Positions 25,784 to 34,400 of a DNA stretch of 56,659 bases are shown here, one piece after another (position 1 is the stretch's first letter; every line of letters starts with the position of its first letter). The notes under the pieces were generated by a model. It saw nothing but the letters and a program-made list of their open reading frames with translations, made no database searches and was not told the DNA's origin. Source of the stretch: Streptomyces sp. ISL-94 (GTDB lineage: Bacteria; Actinomycetota; Actinomycetes; Streptomycetales; Streptomycetaceae); the NCBI RefSeq assembly GCF_018614075.1, contig NZ_JAGGOZ010000099.1, forward strand, positions 1 through 56,659. The letters are read 5' to 3'. Position numbers and translations under genes: made by a program.

Positions 25784-25945
25784 CTTCCCTCTCGCCTACC
25801 GGGTTAGCTGACGGGTTCGGAGCAGGAAGGTCTCCTACGGGCCTCCTCTTGCGAGGCGGTCCGATTCACCCCAGGGACTGATGTGGGTCCCCGGCTCCCC
25901 AGGCTCGCGCCTGACGGGGACTCGGCGATCGCTGTCCGGTGCCGC
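25784..25945 (-). promoter_or_regulatory. Cyclic-di-AMP riboswitch (ydaO-yuaA class) in the M23 leader
   Basis: Reading the minus strand, the segment carries CGCCGAGTCC, then GGGGACCCAC, GGGGTGAATC and, near the end, CCGAACCCGTCAGCTAACC followed by GTAGGCGAGAGG. These match the conserved blocks of the ydaO riboswitch in order. It sits 18-180 bases upstream of the M23 start. The family regulates cell-wall hydrolase genes in actinomycetes. Confidence 0.93.
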
Positions 25946-26077
25946 GGATGCGGCTGGCACAACTGACGGACAGCACGGCCGACGCTAGGCGGATCATCAG
26001 TCAATCGCCAAACAGACACGCCTTTTTGTTGCGTACGCCACAGCACATACAAGCAACCACACCACTAAATGGACAAA

Positions 26078-26110
26078 AGGGGCTCCGGCGGGCAAGCCGC
26101 CGAAACCCCT
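26078..26110 (-). terminator. Intrinsic terminator after the M16 peptidase pair
   Basis: Arms near 26,078-26,091 and 26,097-26,110 pair with two G-U wobbles in the minus-strand RNA, followed by TTTT. It lies 57 bases past the stop at 26,167. Confidence 0.75.
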
Positions 26111-26166
26111 CTCGCCGAGAGCCAATTGGCCTTCGGCCGGACGTCAGTTGGACGCCCGTGCAAACG

Positions 26167-27558
26167 TCAGTTGGTGACGACGCTCACGTCGCCGATCCCG
26201 AGCGCCCGAACCGGTGCCTCGATCTGCGAGGCGTCGCCCACGAGGATCGTGACCAGCCGGTCCGCCGGGAAGGCGGCCACGACCGCCGAAGTGGCCTCCA
26301 CCGTCCCGGTGGCGGCGAGCTGCGCGTACAACCGCGCCTGGTAGTCGTCCGGCAGCTCCTGCTCGACCTGGTCGGCCAGCGTGCCGGCCACCGAGGCCGC
26401 CGTCTCGAACTTCAGCGGGGCCACCCCCACCAAGTTCTGCACCGCCACGTCCCGTTCGGCATCGGTCAGACCGCCCTCCGCGAGGGTGCGCAGCACCTTC
26501 CAGAGGTCGTCCAGCGCCGGGCCGGTGTTCGGCGTGTCCACCGAGCCGCTGATGGCGAGCATCGAGGCACCCTTGCCGTCGGCGGTCGAGCGCAGGACCT
26601 GGCCGAAGGCGCGCACGCCGTAGGTGTAGCCCTTCTCCTCGCGCAGCACCTTGTCCAGGCGGGAGGTGAGGGTGCCGCCCAGGCAGTAGGTGCCGAGCAC
26701 CTGGGCCGCCCAGACGCGGTCGTGCCGGTCGGGCCCGATCCGGCCGATCAGCAGCTGGGTCTGGACCGCCCCGGGGCGGTCCACGATGACCACGCGGCCG
26801 GTGTCGTCGGCGGTCACCGGCGGCACCGGCAGGGCCTCGGCGGAGTTGCCCGTCCAGGTGCCCAGGGTGTCCGCCAGTACGGCGTCCAGGTCGATTCCGG
26901 TGAGGTCGCCGACCACCACCGCGGTGGCGGTGGCGGGGCGTACGTGGGCCTCGTAGAAGGCGCGTACGGCGGCGGAGCCGATCCGGGCGACCGTCTCCTC
27001 GGTGCCCTGGCGCGGGCGGGACATCCGCAGGGAGGCCGGGAAGAGCTCCTTGGAGAGCTGCTTGGCGGCGCGGCGCTGCGGGTTGGCCAGCTCGTGCGGG
27101 ATCTCGTCGAGCCGGTTGCGCACCAGCCGGTCGACCTCGGAGTCGGCGAAGGCGGGGGCGCGCAGCGCCTCGGCGAGCAGGCCCAGCGCCTTGTGCAGGC
27201 GGGAGGCCGGCACCTCCAGGGAGACCCGGATGCCCGGGTGGTCGGCGTGCGCGTCGAGGGTGGCGCCGCAGCGCTCCAGCTCGGCCGCGAACTCCTCGGC
27301 GGAGTGCTTGTCGGTGCCCTCGGACAGCGCGCGGGCCATGATGGTCGCCACGCCGTCCAGGCCCTCGGGCTCCGCGTCGAGCGGGGCGGCGAGGTTGACC
27401 TCGACGGCGACGACCTGCTGGCCGGGGCGGTGGCAGCGCAGCAGGGTCAGGCCGTTGGGCAGGGCGCCGCGGTCGGGGGCGGGGAAGGCCCACGGCTGCG
27501 GCTCGCCGGCCTGCGGCCGCGGGTGGAAGGTCATCGTGACGGCTGCGGTGTCGCTCAC
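26167..27558 (-). CDS. M16-family peptidase, non-catalytic-type subunit
   Basis: A 463-residue M16B protein started at GTG 27558, which overlaps the previous stop (GTGA) and has GGAG upstream. It has the two-lobed M16 fold but lacks the zinc motif HxxEH; at that place it reads GLDGVATIMARALSEGTD. It keeps the second-lobe REEKGYTYGVRAFG segment, the Arg/Tyr substrate-carboxylate motif found in the partner subunit of heterodimeric M16B proteases. It is coupled to the HxxEH-bearing subunit upstream, so the two probably form a heterodimer. A signal peptide is not obvious. The substrate is unknown. Confidence 0.88.
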   Translation of the reverse strand: MSDTAAVTMTFHPRPQAGEPQPWAFPAPDRGALPNGLTLLRCHRPGQQVVAVEVNLAAPLDAEPEGLDGVATIMARALSEGTDKHSAEEFAAELERCGATLDAHADHPGIRVSLEVPASRLHKALGLLAEALRAPAFADSEVDRLVRNRLDEIPHELANPQRRAAKQLSKELFPASLRMSRPRQGTEETVARIGSAAVRAFYEAHVRPATATAVVVGDLTGIDLDAVLADTLGTWTGNSAEALPVPPVTADDTGRVVIVDRPGAVQTQLLIGRIGPDRHDRVWAAQVLGTYCLGGTLTSRLDKVLREEKGYTYGVRAFGQVLRSTADGKGASMLAISGSVDTPNTGPALDDLWKVLRTLAEGGLTDAERDVAVQNLVGVAPLKFETAASVAGTLADQVEQELPDDYQARLYAQLAATGTVEATSAVVAAFPADRLVTILVGDASQIEAPVRALGIGDVSVVTN

Positions 27559-28934
27559 TGCTCCGCCCCCTCGTTCTCGTCGGACTCGGCGTTCTCGGCG
27601 CTCTCGGCATTCTCGTCGGACGCTCCGGATGCCGGCAGCGGCTCGTAGACCAGCACCGCGCGGTTGTCCGGGCGCAGCCGGGCCGCGGCCACGGTCTGCA
27701 CCTCCTCGGCGGTGATGTCCAGGACGCGCTGGACGGCGGTCAGCGCCAGCTGCGGGTCGCCGAACAGCACGGCGAAGCGGCACAGTTCGTCGGCGCGGCC
27801 GGCCACCGTGCTCAGCCGGTCCAGCCACTCCCGCTCCAGCTGCGCCTGGGCGCGCTCCATCTCCTCCGCGGTGGGGCCCTCGGCGGCGAACCGCGCGAGC
27901 TCCTCGTCCACGGCCGCCTCGATGTCGGGCACCTCGACCCCGCCGGAGGTCTTCACGTCCAGCCAGCCCAGCGAGGGCGCGCCGGCCAGGCGCAGCATCC
28001 CGAAGCCGGCCGCGACGGCCGTCTGGTCGCGGCGTACCAGGCGGTTGTGGAGCCGCGAGGACTCCCCGCCGCCCAGGATGGTCAGCGCCACGTCCGCCGC
28101 GTCGCACTCGCGGGTACCGTCGTGCGGGAGCCGGTAGGCGGCCATCAGCGCACGCGCCGGGACCTCCTCGACGATCTCCTGGCGCAGCTGCTCCCCGATG
28201 ATCTCGGGCAGCGCACCGTCGCGGGGCGGCTGCTTGCCGTCGTGCGCGGGGATGGTGCCGAAGTACTTCTCGACCCAGGCGAGCGTCTTCTCCGGGTCGA
28301 TGTCGCCGACCACGGACAGCACCGCGTTGTTCGGCGCGTAGTACGTACGGAAGAAGGCGCGCGCGTCCTCCAGCGAGGCCGCGTCCAGATCGGCCATGGA
28401 GCCGATCGGGGTGTGGTGGTACGGGTGCCCCTCGGGGTACGCCAGCGCGGTCAGCTTCTCGAAGGCCGTGCCGTACGGGACGTTGTCGTACCGCTGGCGG
28501 CGCTCGTTCTTGACGACGTCGCGCTGGTTCTCCATGGACTCCTCGTCCAGGGCGGCCAGGAGCGAGCCCATGCGGTCCGCCTCCAGCCAGAGCGCGAGCT
28601 CCAGCTGGTGGGTCGGCATCGTCTCGAAGTAATTGGTGCGCTCGAAACTGGTCGTGCCGTTGAGGGAGCCGCCTGCGCCCTGGACCAGTTCGAAGTGCCC
28701 GTTGCCCGGGACGCTCGCCGAGCCCTGGAACATGAGGTGCTCGAAAAGGTGAGCCAGGCCGGTACGGCCCTTGACTTCGTGACGCGAGCCGACGTCGTAC
28801 CAGAGGCAGACCGCGGCGACCGGGGTCAGGTGGTCCTCGGAAAGCACCACGCGCAGGCCGTTGGCCAGCCGGTGCTCGGTCGCTGTCAGGCCGCCGGAGC
28901 CGGCCTGGGCGGTGGCCGTGTGACCCATGGGCAT
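27555..28934 (-). CDS. M16-family zinc peptidase, catalytic subunit
   Basis: A 459-residue zinc metallopeptidase. The HxxEH motif is in GLAHLFEHLMFQGSASVPG (about residues 60-75) with the downstream zinc Glu in MENQRDVVKNERRQRYDNVP. The second lobe has RLVRRDQTAVAAGFG but not the full Arg/Tyr segment seen in its partner. ATG 28934 has AGGGA upstream. The stop overlaps the GTG of the partner gene. The C-terminus is a very acidic Glu/Asn tail. The two genes follow a topoisomerase gene divergently. Confidence 0.9.
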   Translation of the reverse strand: MPMGHTATAQAGSGGLTATEHRLANGLRVVLSEDHLTPVAAVCLWYDVGSRHEVKGRTGLAHLFEHLMFQGSASVPGNGHFELVQGAGGSLNGTTSFERTNYFETMPTHQLELALWLEADRMGSLLAALDEESMENQRDVVKNERRQRYDNVPYGTAFEKLTALAYPEGHPYHHTPIGSMADLDAASLEDARAFFRTYYAPNNAVLSVVGDIDPEKTLAWVEKYFGTIPAHDGKQPPRDGALPEIIGEQLRQEIVEEVPARALMAAYRLPHDGTRECDAADVALTILGGGESSRLHNRLVRRDQTAVAAGFGMLRLAGAPSLGWLDVKTSGGVEVPDIEAAVDEELARFAAEGPTAEEMERAQAQLEREWLDRLSTVAGRADELCRFAVLFGDPQLALTAVQRVLDITAEEVQTVAAARLRPDNRAVLVYEPLPASGASDENAESAENAESDENEGAEQ

Positions 28935-29021
28935 GTGGTCCCTTCGATCGCGATGCAGAGATTTCTGTCAGACCTGCCACTGTATGCAAGCGCGTCGGTT
29001 GCCGGATAAGTTCCCGGGTCA

Positions 29022-29055
29022 CTCCCCCAGACTCCGTCTGGGGGGACCCCCGGGG
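29022..29055. repeat. Small inverted-repeat element between the M16 and parC genes
   Basis: CCCCCAGAC and GTCTGGGGG flank TCC at 29,024-29,044, followed by a C/G-rich tail. Its sequence resembles, from memory, a small intergenic repeat seen scattered in Streptomyces chromosomes. It lies in the divergent promoter region. Confidence 0.55.
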
Positions 29056-29143
29056 TCGGAGTCGGCGTTGTCGGTGCCTCGGGCCACAATGGTCCGCGTC
29101 AGACCCCCCAGCACACCCATTTTGGTTAAGGAGCCGCGCAGCG

Positions 29144-31597
29144 ATGGCCCGCCGCAGCACGAAGACCCCGCCGCCGGAGGATTTCGAGGAGAAGATCCTC
29201 GACATCGACGTCGTCGACGAAATGCAGGGCTCCTTCCTCGAGTACGCGTACTCGGTGATCTACTCCCGCGCCCTGCCCGACGCCCGCGACGGCATGAAGC
29301 CGGTGCACCGGCGCATCGTGTACCAGATGAACGAGATGGGTCTGCGCCCCGACCGCGGCTATGTGAAGTGCGCCCGCGTCGTCGGCGAGGTCATGGGCAA
29401 GCTCCACCCGCACGGCGACGCGTCCATCTACGACGCCCTCGTGCGCATGGCCCAGCCCTTCTCGATGCGGCTGCCGCTGGTCGACGGCCACGGCAACTTC
29501 GGTTCGCTCGGCAACGACGACCCGCCGGCCGCGATGCGTTACACCGAGTGCAAGATGGCCGACGCCACCTCGCTGATGACGGAGTCGATCGACGAGGACA
29601 CCGTCGACTTCACCGCCAACTACGACGGCCAGGAGCGGGAGCCGGTCGCGCTGCCCGCCGCGTACCCGAACCTGCTGGTCAACGGCGCTTCCGGGATCGC
29701 GGTCGGCATGGCCACGAACATGCCCCCGCACAACCTCGGCGAGGTCATCGCGGCCGCCCGCCACCTGATCCGCTACCCGCAGGCGGACCTGGAGGCGCTG
29801 ATGCGCTTCGTGCCGGGTCCCGACCTGCCGACGGGCGGCCGGATCGTCGGCCTCTCGGGGATCAAGGACGCCTACGAGAACGGCCGCGGCACCTTCAAGA
29901 TCCGCGCGACGGTCACCGTGGACAACGTGACGGCGCGCCGCAAGGGCCTGATCGTCACCGAACTGCCCTTCACAGTCGGCCCCGAGAAAGTCATCGCGAA
30001 GATCAAGGACCTGGTCGGCTCGAAGAAGCTCCAGGGCATCGCCGACGTCAAGGACCTCACCGACCGCTCGCACGGTCTGCGCCTGGTCATCGAGATCAAG
30101 AACGGCTTCCACCCGGAGGCCGTCCTGGAGCAGCTGTACAAGCTGACGCCGATGGAGGAGTCCTTCGGCATCAACAACGTGGCGCTGGTGGACGGGCAGC
30201 CGCTGACGCTGGGCCTCAAGGAGCTGCTGGAGGTCTACCTCGACCACCGCTTCGAGGTCGTCCGGCGGCGCAGCGAGTTCCGCCGCGGCAAGCGCCGCGA
30301 CCGCCTGCACCTGGTCGAGGGCCTGCTGGTGGCGCTCATCGACATCGACGAGGTCATCCGGCTCATCCGGGACAGCGACAACTCCGCTCAGGCCAAGTCC
30401 CGGCTGATGGAGCGGTTCTCGCTGAGCGAGATCCAGACCCAGTACATCCTGGACACCCCGCTGCGCCGCCTCACCAGGTTCGACCGGATCGAGCTGGAGT
30501 CCGAGCGCGACCGGCTGACCGGCGAGATCGACGAGCTGACCGGGATCCTGGAGTCCGACACCGAGCTGCGCAAGCTGGTCTCGACGGAACTGGCGGCGGT
30601 CGCGAAGAAGTTCGGCACCGAGCGCCGTACGGTCCTGCTGGAGTCGGCGGGCACCGCGGTGGCGGCGGTTCCGCTGGAGGTCGCCGACGATCCGTGCCGC
30701 GTGCTGCTGTCCTCGACGGGCCTGCTGGCGCGGACCGTGACCGGTGAGCCGCTGGCGGAGGCCGACGGCAAGCGGGCCAAGCACGACCTGATCGTCTCGC
30801 AGGTCCTGGCGACGGCGCGGGCGGAGGTGGGCGTGGTGACGTCGGCCGGGCGCCTGCTGCGCCTGTCGGTGATCGACCTGCCGCAGCTCCCGGACACGGC
30901 GGCCGCGCCGACCCTGGCGGGCGGCGCGCCGGTATCGGAGTTCCTCTCCACCCTGGATCCGGACGAGAAGGTCATCTGCCTGACCTCGCTGGACGAGTCC
31001 TCGCAGGGCCTGGCGCTGGGCACCGAGCAGGGGGTGGTCAAGCGCGTCGTGCCGGACTACCCGGCCAACAAGGACGAGCTGGAGGTCATCACCCTCAAGG
31101 ACGGCGACCGGATCGTCGGCGCGGTCGAGCTGCGCACGGGTGAGGAGGACCTGGTCTTCGTCACCGACGACGCCCAGCTGCTGCGCTACCCGGCGGGCCA
31201 GGTGCGCCCGCAGGGCCGCCCTGCGGGCGGCATGGCGGGCATCAAGCTCGCCGGGAACGCCAAGGCGGTCCACTTCTCGGCCGTGGACCCGGCGCGGGAC
31301 GCGATGGTGTTCACGGTGGCGGGCTCGCACGGGACGCTGGACGACTCGGTGCTGTCCGGGAAGCTGACCCCCTTCGACCAGTACCCGCGCAAGGGCCGGG
31401 CCACCGGCGGGGTGCGCTGCCAGCGGTTCCTGAAGGGCGAGGACGTGCTGGTGCTGGCCTGGGCGGGCAATTCACCGGTCAGGGCGGCGTCCGAGAACGG
31501 CACTCCGGCCGAGCTGCCGGCCGTGGACCCGCGAAGGGACGGCTCGGGGACCGCGCTGCCCGCGGCGGTGGCGGCGCTGGCGGGGGCTCTGCTGTAG
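29144..31597 (+). CDS. parC: DNA topoisomerase IV subunit A (GyrA paralogue)
   Basis: An 817-residue type IIA topoisomerase subunit that cuts and rejoins DNA to decatenate chromosomes. It opens with EYAYSVIYSRALPDARDGMK, the standard start of the winged-helix cleavage domain. The catalytic Tyr is in the AMRYTECKMADAT region (about residue 130). A quinolone-region phrase HPHGDASIYDALVRMAQPFS follows the family. The C-terminal propeller covers about residues 500-800 and lacks a full GyrA box (QRRGGKG), which favours ParC over gyrase. Length fits ParC. ATG 29144 has GGAG 10 bases upstream. The partner parE is at 44,545-46,665. Confidence 0.9.
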   Translation: MARRSTKTPPPEDFEEKILDIDVVDEMQGSFLEYAYSVIYSRALPDARDGMKPVHRRIVYQMNEMGLRPDRGYVKCARVVGEVMGKLHPHGDASIYDALVRMAQPFSMRLPLVDGHGNFGSLGNDDPPAAMRYTECKMADATSLMTESIDEDTVDFTANYDGQEREPVALPAAYPNLLVNGASGIAVGMATNMPPHNLGEVIAAARHLIRYPQADLEALMRFVPGPDLPTGGRIVGLSGIKDAYENGRGTFKIRATVTVDNVTARRKGLIVTELPFTVGPEKVIAKIKDLVGSKKLQGIADVKDLTDRSHGLRLVIEIKNGFHPEAVLEQLYKLTPMEESFGINNVALVDGQPLTLGLKELLEVYLDHRFEVVRRRSEFRRGKRRDRLHLVEGLLVALIDIDEVIRLIRDSDNSAQAKSRLMERFSLSEIQTQYILDTPLRRLTRFDRIELESERDRLTGEIDELTGILESDTELRKLVSTELAAVAKKFGTERRTVLLESAGTAVAAVPLEVADDPCRVLLSSTGLLARTVTGEPLAEADGKRAKHDLIVSQVLATARAEVGVVTSAGRLLRLSVIDLPQLPDTAAAPTLAGGAPVSEFLSTLDPDEKVICLTSLDESSQGLALGTEQGVVKRVVPDYPANKDELEVITLKDGDRIVGAVELRTGEEDLVFVTDDAQLLRYPAGQVRPQGRPAGGMAGIKLAGNAKAVHFSAVDPARDAMVFTVAGSHGTLDDSVLSGKLTPFDQYPRKGRATGGVRCQRFLKGEDVLVLAWAGNSPVRAASENGTPAELPAVDPRRDGSGTALPAAVAALAGALL

Positions 31598-31603
31598 GAC
31601 GGA

Positions 31604-31657
31604 AGTCGCCCTTCGGGTGGTACGCCCCACCCGGGACGTACCACCCGAAGGGCGACT
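31604..31657 (+). terminator. 21-bp perfect-arm hairpin after parC
   Basis: Perfect 21-bp arms (31,604-31,624 and 31,637-31,657) flank a 12-base loop, beginning six bases after the parC stop. No T-tract follows, but the stem is unusually long and GC-rich. It separates parC from the nuclease-TerD gene. Confidence 0.85.
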
Positions 31658-31701
31658 AGTGTTTTCCCTCTTGGCACTGGCGGTGGGGGAGAACAGAGCT
31701 G

Positions 31702-33765
31702 ATGAGTCGTCGCTCGGGCGGAGTGATCGGGGACTGGGCGGAGACCCAGCGCCGGATGCAGCAGACGCAGCTGATCCAGCAGCGCCAGGCGGAGCGTCGG
31801 CGGCGGGAACAGCAGGCCGCCGACCGGCAGCACCGCGAGGCCGAGGCCCGGCGTCGTACGGAGCACATCGAGGCGGAAGTCGCCGCCCTCCAGAACCTGC
31901 TGGCCGCGGGGTGCCGGGCACCGGCGTTCCGGATGTCCGGGCTGGTCCGGTCCGAGCAGCTCGACCCCTTCAACCCGGGCACGCTGGCGCACCCGGTGCC
32001 GATGCCGCAGCTTCACCAGTTCCAGCAGCAGAGCACGGGCTGGACCCTCGGCTCGAACCGGCGGGCGCAGGCCGAGCGCGAGGCACACGCCCGGTACACG
32101 CAGGCCTGGCAGGCGGCGCATGCCGCGGAGGCACAGCGACAGCAGCAGCTGGCGTCGTACCGGCAGCAGTACGACCGGTGGGCGGCGGAGCAGCTCGCCG
32201 GGATACGGGCGCACAACAGCGGGCTCGCCGAGCTGGCCGGGGCCCTGCGCGCGGGCAGTGCCGAGGCGGTGGTGGAGTACTTCTCGGCCGCCCTGTACGC
32301 CTCGACGGCCTGGCCGGAGGCGCTGCCGAGGCAGGTGGCGGCCGCATACGACCCGGGGGCGCGCCAGCTGGTGCTGGACTGGGAGCTCCCGGGTTACGAG
32401 GTGGTGCCGGCGGCCAAGTCGGTGCGGTTCGTGCCGAGTACGGGCCAGGACAAGGAGACGGCCCGCCCGGCGACGCAGCGGCGGACGCTGTACCGGGACC
32501 TGCTGGCGCAGTGCGTGCTGCTGGTGGTGCGCGAGCTGTACGCGGCGGACGAGTTCGGCGTGCTGGACTCGGTGGTCGTCAACGGGTTCGTGGACGCCCA
32601 CGATCCGGTGACGGGCCTGGAAGCGCAGCTCGTGGTCGCCACGGTGTCGGCGGCGCGGTCCGCCTTCGAGGTGCTGCGGCTTGAGCAGGTCAGCGCGGTG
32701 GATTGTCTGGTTGCGGGGTTGGGCGGGCAGCTGTCGGCGCGCCCCGACCAGCTGGCGGCCGTGCGCCCCGGGCGCCGGCCCGACGAGGTCGGCGGAGGTG
32801 TCGTCAGCCACGGCGGGCACACCGGCGAAGCGGACGAGGACGAGCCGGACCTCTTCGCGATGGACCCGATCGCCTTCGAGAACCTGGTCGCCGAGCTGTT
32901 CCGGGCGATGGGCATGGAGGCGGTGACCACGCAGCGGTCGGGCGACGGCGGGGTGGACGTGGAGGCGCTGGACCCGGCGCCGATCCGTGGTGGGCGGATC
33001 GTGGTGCAGGTCAAGCGCTACCGGAACACGGTGCCGCCGACGGCCGTGCGTGATCTGTACGGCACGGTCCAGGACAAGGGGGCGAACAAGGGGGTGCTGG
33101 TCACCACGGCGTCCTTCGGGCCCGGTTCGTACACCTTTGCCAACGGCAAGCCGCTGGAGTTGGTTCCCGGGGCGGATCTGGTCGAGCTGCTGCACCAGTA
33201 CGGGCTGCGCGGCCGCCTCGGCGGTGGCCCGGCGGCCTCGGCGGTCCCCGCCCAGCGGAGGCCCGAGCCCGCTCCCGCGGCGGACCACAACGTGCTCGGC
33301 ATGTCCTGGGCGGGGTCCGTCGCACTGGACGTGTGCGCGCTCGTCTGTACGGGCAACCGGGTGCTGAGCGAGGAGCACTTCGTCTTCTTCAACAACCCGC
33401 GGACCCCGGACGGTGCAGTACGGGCCCGCGCGCACTCGGCACCCGACAAGGCGGCGCTGGAGGTCTCCTTCGAGGCCCTGCCGGAGTCCGCCGACCGCCT
33501 GGTCCTCGTGGCCGCGGTCGACCCGGAGGTCGATCCGCACGCCGACCTCGCCGGGTTCACCGACGCCCACATCCGCCTGCTGTCCGCCGGTGGCGAGGAA
33601 CTCGGGCGGCTGGACGTCTCCGACGGCCGGGCCGGCGAGACCGCCCTGGTACTCGGCTCCTTCCGGCGCCGCTCCAACGGCGACTGGGATTTCGTGATCG
33701 GCGGCAAGGGCTACCGGGGCGGCCTGGAGGGCCTGCTGAGGGAGTACGGGGTCGAGGTGGCCTAA
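31702..33765 (+). CDS. Mrr-type restriction endonuclease fused to a TerD domain
   Basis: A 687-residue fusion. Residues about 10-60 are a coiled coil rich in Arg, Gln and Glu. A second Gln/Arg/Tyr-rich stretch and an uncharacterised globular region follow to about 380. An Mrr-like nuclease domain covers about 385-510. It has FENLVAELFRAMGMEAV, the PD-(D/E)xK core RSGDGGVDVEAL and IVVQVKRYRN. The C-terminal ~155 residues (about 531-687) are a TerD domain: SWAGSVALDVCALVCTGN, EEHFVFFNNPRTPDG, AHIRLLSAGGEELGRLDVSD, and GYRGGLEGLLREYGVEV. TerD domains bind calcium and belong to the tellurite/phage stress-response network. The fusion suggests stress-triggered nucleic-acid cleavage or processing. 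No signal peptide or membrane segment is seen. Confidence 0.85.
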   Translation: MSRRSGGVIGDWAETQRRMQQTQLIQQRQAERRRREQQAADRQHREAEARRRTEHIEAEVAALQNLLAAGCRAPAFRMSGLVRSEQLDPFNPGTLAHPVPMPQLHQFQQQSTGWTLGSNRRAQAEREAHARYTQAWQAAHAAEAQRQQQLASYRQQYDRWAAEQLAGIRAHNSGLAELAGALRAGSAEAVVEYFSAALYASTAWPEALPRQVAAAYDPGARQLVLDWELPGYEVVPAAKSVRFVPSTGQDKETARPATQRRTLYRDLLAQCVLLVVRELYAADEFGVLDSVVVNGFVDAHDPVTGLEAQLVVATVSAARSAFEVLRLEQVSAVDCLVAGLGGQLSARPDQLAAVRPGRRPDEVGGGVVSHGGHTGEADEDEPDLFAMDPIAFENLVAELFRAMGMEAVTTQRSGDGGVDVEALDPAPIRGGRIVVQVKRYRNTVPPTAVRDLYGTVQDKGANKGVLVTTASFGPGSYTFANGKPLELVPGADLVELLHQYGLRGRLGGGPAASAVPAQRRPEPAPAADHNVLGMSWAGSVALDVCALVCTGNRVLSEEHFVFFNNPRTPDGAVRARAHSAPDKAALEVSFEALPESADRLVLVAAVDPEVDPHADLAGFTDAHIRLLSAGGEELGRLDVSDGRAGETALVLGSFRRRSNGDWDFVIGGKGYRGGLEGLLREYGVEVA

Positions 33766-33816
33766 GGCCTGTTCATCTCCAGGACAGGCATCGGCTCGAC
33801 GTGTGAGGAGGAGCCT

Positions 33817-34338
33817 GTGGCAACGCTTTCAGAGATCACAGCCCTGATGGGCGAACCCCGTTTCAACTGGTCGGATCCGGCTCCGTGGACCGAACTGGAG
33901 CGGGAACTCGGTACCGCATTTCCTGCGGACTTCCGCGAGATCGTGGACGCCTACGGTTCGATCGCGGTCAACGGGCAGTTGTATCTGACACATCCCGCCG
34001 GTCATCTTCTGCGCAGTCTGGGAGAGGGCATCAGGGGGGATCTCGCGCTCTGGCGCGAGGAGGACATGGCCGAGTTCCTGCCCAGTCCGGTTGGGGCGAA
34101 CCCCGGTGAGTTGATACCGGTGGCATCGGCCACGACGGGGGAAGCGGTGTTCCTCCGTGTTCCCGACGCCCCCTCGTCGCCCTGGCGAGTCGTGGTTCAG
34201 GAGTTCGACAGTCCGGCCTGGACCCTCTACGAGATGACGTTCAGCGATTGGTTGCTGGCTTATCTCAGGGGTAGGGACGTGACGGTGTGTTCCCGCAACT
34301 TCGCGCCTGACCGCCCGTTCTACGCCTTCCTGCCCTGA
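33817..34338 (+). CDS. SMI1/KNR4 (SUKH)-type protein
   Basis: A 173-residue protein started at GTG 33817 with GAGGAGG upstream. It reads ITALMGEPRFNWSDPAPWTE, then ELGTAFPADFREIVDAYGSI and TLYEMTFSDWLLAYLRG, in keeping with the SUKH/SMI1-KNR4 superfamily. SUKH proteins often act as broad immunity proteins in polymorphic-toxin systems. The gene starts 51 bases after the nuclease-TerD stop, so the pair may be one transcript. A link to toxin immunity is inferred from family and position only, with no toxin gene beside it here. Confidence 0.75.
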   Translation: MATLSEITALMGEPRFNWSDPAPWTELERELGTAFPADFREIVDAYGSIAVNGQLYLTHPAGHLLRSLGEGIRGDLALWREEDMAEFLPSPVGANPGELIPVASATTGEAVFLRVPDAPSSPWRVVVQEFDSPAWTLYEMTFSDWLLAYLRGRDVTVCSRNFAPDRPFYAFLP

Positions 34339-34339
34339 A

Positions 34340-34355
34340 GATCAGCGAGCTGATC
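34340..34355. terminator. Short inverted repeat between convergent genes
   Basis: GATCAGC and GCTGATC flank GA just after the stop of the SUKH gene. The stem is short, so termination strength is uncertain. It may serve both converging transcripts. Confidence 0.4.
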
Positions 34356-34400
34356 GTTTGACCTGCGCGGTCGGCCCTCAAGGAGACAGGCTCCGGCCGG

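Noticed and set aside
27559..29205. Extension of the second M16 gene's frame through its neighbour to 29,205.
   Set aside because: It reads through the well-supported HxxEH peptidase gene in another frame, and the GTG at 27,558 with GGAG is a normal coupled start.
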